Source of the DNA: GCA-002728855 sp036340635
Lineage (GTDB): Bacteria > Bacteroidota > Bacteroidia > Flavobacteriales > Flavobacteriaceae
Assembly: GCA_036340635.1 (NCBI GenBank)
Contig: JAYYYF010000002.1
Coordinates: 62,001 to 126,000, forward strand
Reading direction: 5' to 3'
Length of the DNA: 64,000 nucleotides
Both the position numbers and the translations under genes were made by a program. Position 1 is the stretch's first letter. Each line of letters opens with the position of its first letter. This document shows, in pieces, positions 8,267 through 16,761 of the stretch. Below the pieces are notes generated by a model. The model worked only from the letters and a program-made list of their open reading frames with translations. It had not been told where the DNA came from and ran no database searches.

Positions 8267-8881
8267 TTATATAATTTTTAAATCTTTCAATTCTAATTCT
8301 AGTTTCTCAGGATTTTTAAAATGGATCCCTTTAATATTTAATTTTCTAGCAGCTTTAACATTTCTTAAATTGTCATCAATGAAAATTGTTTCATTAGGGT
8401 TAATTTTAAACCTATTTATTGTGATTCGGTAAATTTTTTCAAAAGGTTTTCTCGTTTTTTCTTTCCCGGAAACAACTATTCCGTCAAACCACTTTAAAAA
8501 ATGAAATTTTTTTAAAGCAGTTGGGAAAGTTTCTGCACTCCAATTTGTTAGTGCATAAATATTACAACTATTTTTTTTATATACTTTTTCAAGTATGTCA
8601 ACACTTTTATTAATTGGGCCTCCAAGCATTTCTTCCCAACGGCCATAATAAATTCTAATTAAATTTTCGTATTGTGGAAATAATTTTATCCTTTCTTCAG
8701 TAGCTTTTTTTAAAGGATATCCTGCATCTTGGTTTTCATTCCAGTCAAAAGTGCAAATATTTTCAAAAAACCATTTCATTTTATCCCTGTCATTGTTAAA
8801 TACTTTTAAGTAAACATATTCAGGATTCCAATCAATTAAAACTCCTCCTAGATCAAAAATTATATTTTTAATTAAAGTCAT
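8267..8881 (-). CDS. HAD-superfamily (subfamily IA) phosphatase
   Basis: The HAD motifs are in order: motif I IIFDLGGVLIDWN with the nucleophilic Asp near residue 10, motif II TNWS, motif III lysine in GKEKTRKPF, and motif IV IFIDDNLRNV. The usual second Asp of motif I is Gly, as in the YihX/glucose-1-phosphate-phosphatase and haloacid-dehalogenase-like branch. A helical cap lies between residues about 15 and 100. The substrate cannot be read from the sequence; small phosphorylated sugars or nucleotides are typical. Its start lies three bases after the prfB stop, so the two form one transcription unit. Confidence 0.85.
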   Translation of the reverse strand: MTLIKNIIFDLGGVLIDWNPEYVYLKVFNNDRDKMKWFFENICTFDWNENQDAGYPLKKATEERIKLFPQYENLIRIYYGRWEEMLGGPINKSVDILEKVYKKNSCNIYALTNWSAETFPTALKKFHFLKWFDGIVVSGKEKTRKPFEKIYRITINRFKINPNETIFIDDNLRNVKAARKLNIKGIHFKNPEKLELELKDLKII

Positions 8882-8884
8882 ATT

Positions 8885-9977
8885 CTATTGATTGTTTTTT
8901 GAGATCATTAAGTAACTTTTTAAAAATTTATCTATATCTCCATTCATCACATTTTCAACTTCACTTGTTTCTGTTTCAGAACGAAGATCTTTAACTAATT
9001 TATACGGATGCATAACATAATTTCTGATTTGTGACCCCCATTCAATTTTCTTTTTAGCAGACTCAATTTTTTTTCTTTCAGAATTTTTTTTCTCCATCTC
9101 TATTTGATACAATTGTGATTTAAGTAGTTGCATTGCTTTATTTTTGTTTTCCAGTTGTGACCTAGTTTCAGAATTTTCAATTATTATTCCACTGGGACCA
9201 TGTCTTAAACGGACAGCTGTTTCAATTTTATTTACACTTTGCCCTCCAGCACCACTAGATCTCATTGTTTCCCAAGAAATATCAGATGAATTAATTTCTA
9301 TTTCAATATTGCTAGTTATAAAAGGATAAATATATACTGATGCGAATGAAGTATGACGCTTGGCATTACTATCGAATGGGGAGATACGTACAAGTCTATG
9401 CACTCCATTTTCTCCTTTAAGCCAACCAAATGCATAATCTCCAGAAATTTCCAAAGTGACAGTTTTAATTCCTGCGACATCTCCCGGTTGATTGTTTAAC
9501 TCATTTACACTGAACCCGCGTTTTTCAGCCCACATTAAATACATTCTCATCAACATTTCAGCCCAATCACAACTTTCTGTTCCACCTGCTCCAGCCGTAA
9601 CTTGAAGAATAGCACTTAATGAATCATTCTCTTCAGAAAGCATACTATAGAATTCCATTTCTTCAAATAGTTTTTTTACAGCTAAATGATGCTTAGCTAC
9701 TTCATCTTCATTTATTTCTCCTTCTTTGTAAAATCCAATCAGAACTTCTAAATCATCTAATTTTTGCTTTAATTTATTATAATCATCAACCCATTTTTTA
9801 AGCCCTTTTATCTTACGCATAAGATTTTCAGCTTTTTTTGAGTCATTCCAAAAATTTGATTGAAGCGTAATATCTTCGAGAGATTTAATCTTATCTATTT
9901 TACCATCGATGTCAAAGATACCTCCTTAACGCACCCAGGCGTTCAATAAGTTCTTTGCGCTGATCAGAAGTAATCAT
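8885..9977 (-). CDS. prfB: Peptide chain release factor 2, expressed by programmed +1 frameshift
   Basis: RF2 ends translation at UGA and UAA. The coding sequence is in two frames: 21 codons from the ATG at 9975-9977 (MITSDQRKELIERLGALRRYL), then an in-frame TGA at 9912-9914. After a +1 slip, translation continues with DIDGKIDKIK into the long frame, giving 363 residues in all. The anticodon-like SPF motif is at residues 199-201 and the catalytic GGQ at about 244-246 (SSGAGGQSVNK). A plain open-reading-frame call would start at the internal Met at 9820 and lose 52 residues. The HAD gene follows three bases downstream. A -7 box lies 15 bases before the ATG. Confidence 0.95.
9911..9926 (-). promoter_or_regulatory. 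RF2 autoregulatory +1 frameshift site
   Basis: The minus strand reads AGG AGG TAT CTT TGA C. It has a Shine-Dalgarno-like AGGAGG, a three-base spacer, the slippery CTT and a poorly terminating TGA followed by C. This matches the known prfB site nearly base for base. Low RF2 lets the ribosome slip one base forward onto GAC, and high RF2 terminates at TGA, which is negative feedback. Confidence 0.95.
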
Positions 9978-9991
9978 ATTGTATATTTAAG

Positions 9992-9999
9992 CAAAAATA
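9992..9999 (-). promoter_or_regulatory. Candidate -7 box of prfB
   Basis: TATTTTTG on the minus strand fits TAnnTTTG and ends 14 bases before the prfB ATG. It supports the full-length start rather than the internal Met. Confidence 0.35.
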
Positions 10000-10048
10000 T
10001 GTAAATCTATTTTGCTATTTTTAGCTTATTAAGACTTTTTTAGCTTTT

Positions 10049-12514
10049 ATGTTTAATTATTTTATGTGTTATAAAGACCTTTTTTTGATTTTATTTATTG
10101 TCAATTTAAATTTTTCCTTTTCTCAGAGAGTTAAAGATAAATCATCAGGCGAACAAATTGATTTGCTAAAAGCCACTGTCAAAAACGAAGGTTTTTTCAC
10201 TTTTTTTTACAAAGATTCTAGTAACGAAGTTTTTCTTGAAGTAGATGAATTTGAAAAAGACTTTCTGTATATCAATAGTTTAAGTAGTGGCCTTGGTAGT
10301 AATGATATTGGTTTAGATCGAGGTCAATTGGGTCAAGAAAGATTAGTTTTTTTCAAAAAGATAGGGAAGAAAATATTTTTGATTCAACCAAATCTTAAAT
10401 ACCGTGCTGTTACAGAAAATGAGCTTGAAAAACAATCTGTAAAAGAAGCTTTTGCAAAATCTGTCCTTTATGGATTTGATATTGAGAAGAAAATTGAAGA
10501 AAAGTATTATATAAACATCACACCCTTCTTAATGCAGGATACGCATGGGGTTTCTTCTCGTATAAAAAATATGGGCGAAGGTAATTATAAAATAGATAAT
10601 GACCGATCTGCTATCAATAATAAAAGAACTAAGTCTTTTCCTGAAAATGTTGAGTTTGATGTAATGTTAACTTTTGTAGGCAACCCTGAGGGGTTTTTGA
10701 TAAGATCAGTTGCCCCTACACCTCAAGCTTTAACTGTGAATCAACACCACTCTTTTGTAAAACTTCCTGACAATAAATTTGATCCGCGAAAGTTTGATCC
10801 TAGAAGTGGGGGCATACCTTTTAAATACTATGATTATTCATCACCTGTTAACGAATCTTTGATTAAATATTTTGTCATAAAACATAGATTGGAGAAAAAA
10901 GATTCAGATTTGTTAATTAGTGAAGCGTTGGATCCAATAATTTATTATGTAGATCCAGGAATTCCTGAGCCGATTAAATCTGCAGTTATAGAAGGAGGTA
11001 AATGGTGGAATAATGCATTTAAAAAAATTGGATATAAAAATGCTTTTCAGATAAAAACACTTCCAAAAAATGCTGATCCATTAGATGTTAGATATAATGT
11101 AATTCAGTGGGTTCATAGGTCTACAAGGGGATGGAGTTATGGTTCCAGTGTAGTTGATCCTAGAACAGGTGAAATTATCAAAGGTCATGTAAGCCTGGGT
11201 AGTTTAAGAATCAGACAAGATTTTTTAATAGCCCTTGGTTTAACAGAAGACCCCTATGTCAAAAATCAAAACAAAGATGGACAAATATTAAATCTAGCAC
11301 TCAGTAGGATTAAGCAATTATCAGCTCACGAAATTGGCCATACATTGGGATTTGCGCATAATTTTGCTGCCAGTGCTAAAGATCGATCTTCAGTTATGGA
11401 TTACCCGCATCCTAATCTGAAATTAATAGATGGTAAAATAAATTATGACGATGCTTACAAAGATGGAATTGGGGATTGGGACAAAATTTCTGTGGCATAT
11501 AGTTATAGTGATTTTCCAGAATCAATGGATGAAGATAAAGCATTAATTAATATTCTTAAAGAGAGTATCAAAAATGGGCATAAATTTATATCTGACTATG
11601 ATGCAAGACCAATTGGGGGAGCGCATCCATCTGCTCATTTATGGGACAATGGTGACAATGCAATCAATGAATTAAGTAAAATATTGAGTATTAGAAAAAT
11701 TGCCTTGGATAATTTTTATATCAATCATATTAAAGAAAATGAAACAGTTAGTTTGCTAGAAGACCGTTTGGTTCCTATTTATCTTCTACATCGTTATCAA
11801 ATTGAAGCAGTAGTGAAAATTATTGCAGGGCAAGAATACAGTTATGCAGTAAAAACTGATGGTAATGTTCCAAAAACTGAAATAGTAGAAAAAAGTTTCC
11901 AAAAAGAAGCTCTTGATTTAATTTTATCAACTTTGAAACCAAATAATCTTTCCTTGCCAAAAAGATTATTAGATCTCTTTCCAGGAAGATCGTATGGGTT
12001 TCCAAGAGATAGGGAAAGTTTTGATTCACAAACAGGGCCAACATTTGATTATTTAGGAATTTCAAATATGTTAAGTGATAGAATTTTAAGACTTTTACTT
12101 CATCCTAACAGAGCTTCAAGATTAGTTCAACAGAAAGCATTAGACAAAAATCATTTTTCACTTAGAGAAATGATCGACCAAATTTTTAAATCAACTATAA
12201 AAAGCATACCTCATGATTCTTATAATAAAGAATTACAAAACATTGTCAACACAAATGTTTTAAAAAATTTGATGATTTTAGGATCAAGTGATTATGTTTA
12301 TCCTCAGGTAAAGGCTATTATTTATGAAAAATTGTTAGAAATAAAAAACTGGTTAAAAGAAAACAGTCAAATTGATTATAGACTTTATTATATCTCAGAA
12401 TTGGATCGATATTTTGAAAATCCAGAGTTTTACAAAGAAACAAATCCTTTGAGAATGCCTGATGGTTCACCAATAGGAATTAATAGATGTTATTTTGATT
12501 TTATATGGAAATAA
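10049..12514 (+). CDS. Secreted zinc metalloprotease (DUF5117/DUF4953-type zincin)
   Basis: The first 20-25 residues are a signal peptide (hydrophobic LFLILFIVNLNFSFS before QRV). The start may be the ATG at 10049 or the one at 10064. The middle carries an extended zinc site, HEIGHTLGFAH, with His427, Glu428, His431 and His437, followed by a Met-turn-like SSVMDYP. This is the metzincin-type arrangement found in the large DUF5117/DUF5118/DUF4953 protein family of Bacteroidota. The N-terminal half has the family's beta-rich domain (FLYINSLSSGLGSNDIGLDRGQ). It is probably periplasmic or cell-surface; the substrate is unknown. Its 3' end overlaps the threonine aldolase gene by 10 bases. Confidence 0.85.
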   Translation: MFNYFMCYKDLFLILFIVNLNFSFSQRVKDKSSGEQIDLLKATVKNEGFFTFFYKDSSNEVFLEVDEFEKDFLYINSLSSGLGSNDIGLDRGQLGQERLVFFKKIGKKIFLIQPNLKYRAVTENELEKQSVKEAFAKSVLYGFDIEKKIEEKYYINITPFLMQDTHGVSSRIKNMGEGNYKIDNDRSAINNKRTKSFPENVEFDVMLTFVGNPEGFLIRSVAPTPQALTVNQHHSFVKLPDNKFDPRKFDPRSGGIPFKYYDYSSPVNESLIKYFVIKHRLEKKDSDLLISEALDPIIYYVDPGIPEPIKSAVIEGGKWWNNAFKKIGYKNAFQIKTLPKNADPLDVRYNVIQWVHRSTRGWSYGSSVVDPRTGEIIKGHVSLGSLRIRQDFLIALGLTEDPYVKNQNKDGQILNLALSRIKQLSAHEIGHTLGFAHNFAASAKDRSSVMDYPHPNLKLIDGKINYDDAYKDGIGDWDKISVAYSYSDFPESMDEDKALINILKESIKNGHKFISDYDARPIGGAHPSAHLWDNGDNAINELSKILSIRKIALDNFYINHIKENETVSLLEDRLVPIYLLHRYQIEAVVKIIAGQEYSYAVKTDGNVPKTEIVEKSFQKEALDLILSTLKPNNLSLPKRLLDLFPGRSYGFPRDRESFDSQTGPTFDYLGISNMLSDRILRLLLHPNRASRLVQQKALDKNHFSLREMIDQIFKSTIKSIPHDSYNKELQNIVNTNVLKNLMILGSSDYVYPQVKAIIYEKLLEIKNWLKENSQIDYRLYYISELDRYFENPEFYKETNPLRMPDGSPIGINRCYFDFIWK

Positions 12515-13530
12515 ATTTAACAAGTGATACTATAACTCGTCCTTCTAAAGAAATGCTTAATGCTATGATTAAAACTTCAGTTGGAGATGATGTTTTTAAA
12601 GAAGATCCAACAGTCAATCTTTTAGAAAATCATTTATCAAGACTTTTTGGAAAAGAGGCGGCATTATTTTTTCCTTCAGGGACTATGGCAAATCAAACTG
12701 CGATAAAGATTAATACTGAGCCTGGCGATCAATTAATTTGTGATCATAATTCACATGTATATAATTATGAAGGTGGCGGTGCAAGTTTTAATAGCGGTGT
12801 TTCTTGTAGGTTAATTATTGGTGATCAAGGCAGAATTTTTTCAGATCAAATTGAGGAAGTAATTAATCCTCATGATTTTTACCATTCTCCAAAAACTAAA
12901 CTCATATGTATTGAAAATACTTCTAATAGAGGAGGGGGGGCTTATTATGATTTCAAAGAAATATTAAAAATTAAAGAATTAGCTGAAAAATTTAATTTAA
13001 AATTGCATCTAGACGGAGCCCGATTATGGAATGCTCTTGAGGAAACAAATGAAAAGCCAAGTAATTATGGCGAGGTGTTTGATACAATATCAGTATGCTT
13101 TAGTAAAGGATTGGGTTGCCCAGTTGGATCAGCATTAATTGGCGATAAGAATAAAATGGAGAAAGCATTGAGAATTAGGAAAATTTTTGGCGGAGGCATG
13201 AGGCAATCAGGATATCTTGCTGCCGCAGTTCTTTATGCCTTGGAAAATAATAGATCTGACCTAAAAAAAGACCATGCTAGGGCCAAGGAAATAGAGTTAA
13301 TTTTAAATCAATTAAATTTTGTAAAGAGTATAGAGCCAGTTTCAACTAACATTATAATTTTTTCATTGATTTCTGATGCTCTCGAAAACACTTTTGTTAA
13401 ATTATTGAAAGAAAAAAATATTCATATAATAAGTCTTGGCAAGGGTAAACTAAGAATTGTTACTCACCGTGATTACACAGAAAAGCATCATAAATACTTT
13501 ATAAATTTTTTAAAAGGAATTAAGCTTTAG
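12505..13530 (+). CDS. Low-specificity L-threonine aldolase
   Basis: This is a fold-type I PLP enzyme. It has LTSDTITRPSKEML at the N-terminus, the EAALFFPSGTMANQ cofactor loop, HLDGARLWNA (the PLP-contacting Asp and Arg) and the Schiff-base lysine in VCFSKGLGCPVGS. These are hallmarks of threonine aldolase, which splits L-threonine or L-allo-threonine into glycine and acetaldehyde. Length (341) is normal. The ATG overlaps the end of the metalloprotease gene by 10 bases, implying translational coupling. It is a cytoplasmic enzyme of amino acid catabolism or glycine supply, the same pool used by glyA further along. Confidence 0.9.
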   Translation: MEINLTSDTITRPSKEMLNAMIKTSVGDDVFKEDPTVNLLENHLSRLFGKEAALFFPSGTMANQTAIKINTEPGDQLICDHNSHVYNYEGGGASFNSGVSCRLIIGDQGRIFSDQIEEVINPHDFYHSPKTKLICIENTSNRGGGAYYDFKEILKIKELAEKFNLKLHLDGARLWNALEETNEKPSNYGEVFDTISVCFSKGLGCPVGSALIGDKNKMEKALRIRKIFGGGMRQSGYLAAAVLYALENNRSDLKKDHARAKEIELILNQLNFVKSIEPVSTNIIIFSLISDALENTFVKLLKEKNIHIISLGKGKLRIVTHRDYTEKHHKYFINFLKGIKL

Positions 13531-13560
13531 TTATAATTTAATTTTTTTAAGGAAAACTTT

Positions 13561-13588
13561 TTTGGATTATTAGTTGAATATATTTTTG
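13561..13588 (+). promoter_or_regulatory. Candidate promoter of the S9 oligopeptidase gene (TTTG-N16-TAnnTTTG)
   Basis: TTTG at 13561-13564 and TATTTTTG at 13581-13588 with a 16-base spacer make one of the better promoter matches in the window. The ATG is at 13614, leaving a leader of about 20 bases. Confidence 0.45.
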
Positions 13589-13613
13589 CTTATTGATATT
13601 ATATTGAAATTCT

Positions 13614-15674
13614 ATGGATTTAGGTAAAAGAAATCAACCTCCTAAAGCTAATATTATAACATACCATCATAATGCACATGGACATGTTAGAATTGATAAT
13701 TATTATTGGTTAAAAGATCTCAAAAATTCAAAGGTCATAGATTATCTTAAGCAGGAGAATAACTATTATGATGAGCAAACTAAAAGCACTGATAACTTAA
13801 AAAATAAACTATATCTAGAAATGCGATCAAGAATTAAAGAAGAGGATACTTCAGTCCCATATTTTATAAATGGTTACTGGTATATTACTCGTTATGAGAA
13901 GGGTAAAGAATACCCTGTCTATTGTAGAAAAAGAGGAAATCTTGATGCGCAAGAAGAGGTCTTATTTAATTGTAACGACATGGCTAAAGGTCATGAATAT
14001 TTCAATTTAACAGGAATTAATGTCAGTCCTGATAATAAAAAAGTAGCTTATGGGATTGACATTTTTTCAAGAAGAATGTATACTATATATGTTAAAGATC
14101 TAACAACTGGGAAAAATCTTAAAACAAAGATCTTAAATACTACTGGAGGAAGTGTTTGGGACAGTAGTAATAGATACCTTTTTTACGCTAAAAAAAACAA
14201 AAAAACGCTTCGCTCAGAAACTATTTTAAGGCACGATGTTTTAAAACAGAAAGAAGAATTAATTTTTTATGAAACTGATGATGCCTTTTCAGTTTATGTG
14301 AGTTCTTCAAAATCTAAGGAATACATATACATATCATCCTATAGTACTTTAACAAGTGAACATAGATTTATTAGTTTTAGCAAACCTCTAGAAGATTTTA
14401 AAATAGTAGAACCTAGGTCAAAAGGTTTAGAATATGATATTTCACATTTCGGTAAATTTTTTTACATACATACAAATGAGAGCAATGCTAGAAATTTTAA
14501 ATTAATGAGAACAACAGTTTCAGATCCATCAAAAAGAAACTGGGTAGATTTTATTTCTCATCGAGATGATATACTCTTGGAAGAGTTTGAGGCATTTGAT
14601 CAGTATTTTGTTGTAGTTGAAAGGAAGGAGGGGTTGAAGAGATTAAGAATTATTTCATGGGATAAGGGTGTAGACTATTATGTGCCTATTAAAGGAGAAA
14701 CATATTCTATAAATATTGGATATAATCCTGAATTTAAAACAGATGTCTTTAAGTATGCTTTTAGTTCTCTTACCATCCCTCACTCTGTTATAGAATTTAA
14801 TGCTAAAAACAAAAAATTTAAGACACTTAAAAAGCAAGATATTTTAGGAGGGAAGTTTGATGAAAATAATTATATCTCAAAACGATTTTGGGCAAAATCA
14901 AGAGATGGGGTTAAAATTCCCATCTCAATTGTTCATCACAAAGAAACTAGATTGAATTCCGAGACACCTGTTTTGCAATACGCCTATGGTTCTTACGGGA
15001 TAACAGTTGACCCGACTTTTTCTTCTACCCGATTAAGTCTTTTAGATAGAGGGTTTGTCTTTGCTATAAGTCATGTTAGAGGTGGTGAATATTTAGGTAG
15101 ACAATGGTATGAGAGGGGAAAATTACTTTTTAAGAAAAATTCATTCAATGATTTTATTGACAGCTCTATATTTTTGATCAATAATGGATATACTTCACCA
15201 AATCATTTATATGCATATGGAGGATCAGCTGGGGGTTTGTTAATAGGAGCTGTCATTAATATGTCCCCTGAATTATATAATGGAGTTATAGCTGCAGTGC
15301 CTTTTGTTGATCTAATGACAACAATGATGGATGAGAAAATTCCTTTAACTACTTCTGAATATGATGAATGGGGTAATCCTAAAGAAAAAAAGTTTTACGA
15401 TTATATGCTTTCGTACTCTCCTTATGATCAGATAAAAAAGCAAAACTATCCTAATATTCTTGTAACCAGTGGACTACATGATTCACAGGTCCAATATTGG
15501 GAACCAACAAAATGGGTAGCTAAACTTAGACTAATGAAAACAGATTCTAAATCATTATTTCTAATTACAAACATGAACGCCGGTCATAGTGGTTCGTCTG
15601 GGAGATTTGATTATTTGAAAGATTTAGCCAAAGAGCACACTTTTCTTTTAGAATTGGAGGGGATACTAGATTAA
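13614..15674 (+). CDS. Oligopeptidase B-type serine peptidase (family S9A)
   Basis: An N-terminal seven-bladed propeller region (residues about 70-420) precedes an alpha/beta-hydrolase peptidase domain. The catalytic triad is Ser538 in YGGSAGGL, Asp623 in SGLHDSQV and His658 in NAGHSG. The region before the nucleophile (VRGGEYLGRQWYERGK) is typical of oligopeptidase B, which cuts after Lys or Arg in short peptides. I see no signal peptide, so the enzyme is likely cytoplasmic. Length 686 is normal. It follows the threonine aldolase after 83 bases with its own promoter candidate. Confidence 0.92.
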   Translation: MDLGKRNQPPKANIITYHHNAHGHVRIDNYYWLKDLKNSKVIDYLKQENNYYDEQTKSTDNLKNKLYLEMRSRIKEEDTSVPYFINGYWYITRYEKGKEYPVYCRKRGNLDAQEEVLFNCNDMAKGHEYFNLTGINVSPDNKKVAYGIDIFSRRMYTIYVKDLTTGKNLKTKILNTTGGSVWDSSNRYLFYAKKNKKTLRSETILRHDVLKQKEELIFYETDDAFSVYVSSSKSKEYIYISSYSTLTSEHRFISFSKPLEDFKIVEPRSKGLEYDISHFGKFFYIHTNESNARNFKLMRTTVSDPSKRNWVDFISHRDDILLEEFEAFDQYFVVVERKEGLKRLRIISWDKGVDYYVPIKGETYSINIGYNPEFKTDVFKYAFSSLTIPHSVIEFNAKNKKFKTLKKQDILGGKFDENNYISKRFWAKSRDGVKIPISIVHHKETRLNSETPVLQYAYGSYGITVDPTFSSTRLSLLDRGFVFAISHVRGGEYLGRQWYERGKLLFKKNSFNDFIDSSIFLINNGYTSPNHLYAYGGSAGGLLIGAVINMSPELYNGVIAAVPFVDLMTTMMDEKIPLTTSEYDEWGNPKEKKFYDYMLSYSPYDQIKKQNYPNILVTSGLHDSQVQYWEPTKWVAKLRLMKTDSKSLFLITNMNAGHSGSSGRFDYLKDLAKEHTFLLELEGILD

Positions 15675-15685
15675 AAAAAATAAAT

Positions 15686-15693
15686 TAATTTTG
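15686..15693 (+). promoter_or_regulatory. Candidate -7 box of the PLP-enzyme pair
   Basis: TAATTTTG (TAnnTTTG) lies 21 bases before the ATG at 15714, directly after the S9 peptidase stop. It suggests that the following two genes form their own transcription unit. Confidence 0.35.
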
Positions 15694-15713
15694 CAAACTA
15701 GATATATATATTT

Positions 15714-16748
15714 ATGGTCCAAAAAGGACAAATTCACCAGAATATTCTTAGTCTAATAGGTGATACCCCAATGATACGTCTTAACAAGTCTGTTGAATCA
15801 TTTGGCGGAGAATTTTATGCTAAATATGAAGGTTTTAATCCTGGCCATTCTAACAAAGATAGGATAGCTCTTTATATTATTGAAGAAGCTGAAAGGAAAG
15901 GGCTTATAAAGACTGGGTGTACTATTATTGAAACTACTTCTGGAAACACAGGTTTTAGTCTTGCAATGGTAGCTTTGATTAAAGGATATGATTGTATTTT
16001 ATCAGTTACAGACAAGTCTTCCAAGGACAAAATTGAAATGCTAGCAGCGATGGGCGCAAAGGTTTATGTTTGCCCTGCCAATGTTAGTACTGAAGATCCC
16101 AAGTCTTACGTAAATTTTGCAAAAAAAATTCATGCTGAAACAGATAACTCCATCTATATTAATCAGTATTTTAATCAGCTTAATATTGACACACATTACA
16201 ATACGACTGGGCCTGAGATTTGGAATCAGATGGAAGGAAACATAACTCATTTTGTAGCCTGTTCTGGTACTGGGGGAACCATTTCAGGTGTAGCAAAATA
16301 TTTAAAAGAAAAAAATAAGGATATAAAAGTAATAGCAGTTGATGCATATGGATCTGCTTTAAAAAAATTTCATGAAACAGGTGTTCTTGACCCTAAAGAA
16401 ATATATCCATACAGGATAGAAGGCTTAGGTAAAAATTTTATACCCTCGTCAACTAAATTTGAATTAATTGATTCTTTTGTTAAAGTTACAGATAAGGAAA
16501 GCGCTTATTCTGCATTTGAAATAACAAAAAGTGAAGGAATTTTTGTTGGTTACACATCGGGTGCGGTATATCAGGCACTGAAGCAACTTGCTAAGAATGA
16601 TGAATTTGACAAGGAAAGTAGAGTAGTAGTTATTTTTCCTGATCACGGGTCACGTTATATGAGTAAAATTTATAGTGATGAATGGATGTTTGAACAGGGA
16701 TTTTTTGACAAATCAAATGTAGATCTAAGAAAGATAGAGTACATTTAG
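15714..16748 (+). CDS. Cysteine synthase/cystathionine beta-synthase family enzyme; candidate cysteate synthase
   Basis: This is a fold-type II PLP enzyme. The Schiff-base lysine is Lys48 (GHSNKDR), the substrate loop is TSGNTG at 75-80, and the phosphate-binding glycine loop is SGTGGTISG. The C-terminus (FPDHGSRYMSKIYSDEWM) is like the catalytic core of cystathionine beta-synthase rather than CysK. There are no CBS regulatory domains. The gene is 13 bases ahead of an alpha-oxoamine synthase. In Bacteroidota a CysK-like enzyme makes L-cysteate from O-phosphoserine and sulfite as the first sulfonolipid step, so cysteate synthase is my preferred reading. Ordinary cysteine or cystathionine synthesis remains possible. 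Family is certain, substrate is inferred. Confidence 0.8.
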   Translation: MVQKGQIHQNILSLIGDTPMIRLNKSVESFGGEFYAKYEGFNPGHSNKDRIALYIIEEAERKGLIKTGCTIIETTSGNTGFSLAMVALIKGYDCILSVTDKSSKDKIEMLAAMGAKVYVCPANVSTEDPKSYVNFAKKIHAETDNSIYINQYFNQLNIDTHYNTTGPEIWNQMEGNITHFVACSGTGGTISGVAKYLKEKNKDIKVIAVDAYGSALKKFHETGVLDPKEIYPYRIEGLGKNFIPSSTKFELIDSFVKVTDKESAYSAFEITKSEGIFVGYTSGAVYQALKQLAKNDEFDKESRVVVIFPDHGSRYMSKIYSDEWMFEQGFFDKSNVDLRKIEYI

Positions 16749-16761
16749 AATTTCAGCAAAT

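Noticed and set aside
9144..9329. Plus-strand open frame over prfB
   Set aside because: Antisense to the GGQ domain of RF2, which is certain.
9912..9914. In-frame TGA near the start of prfB as a sign of a pseudogene
   Set aside because: It is the programmed RF2 frameshift stop, with AGGAGG, CTT and TGAC at exact spacing; both frames join into a normal 363-residue RF2.
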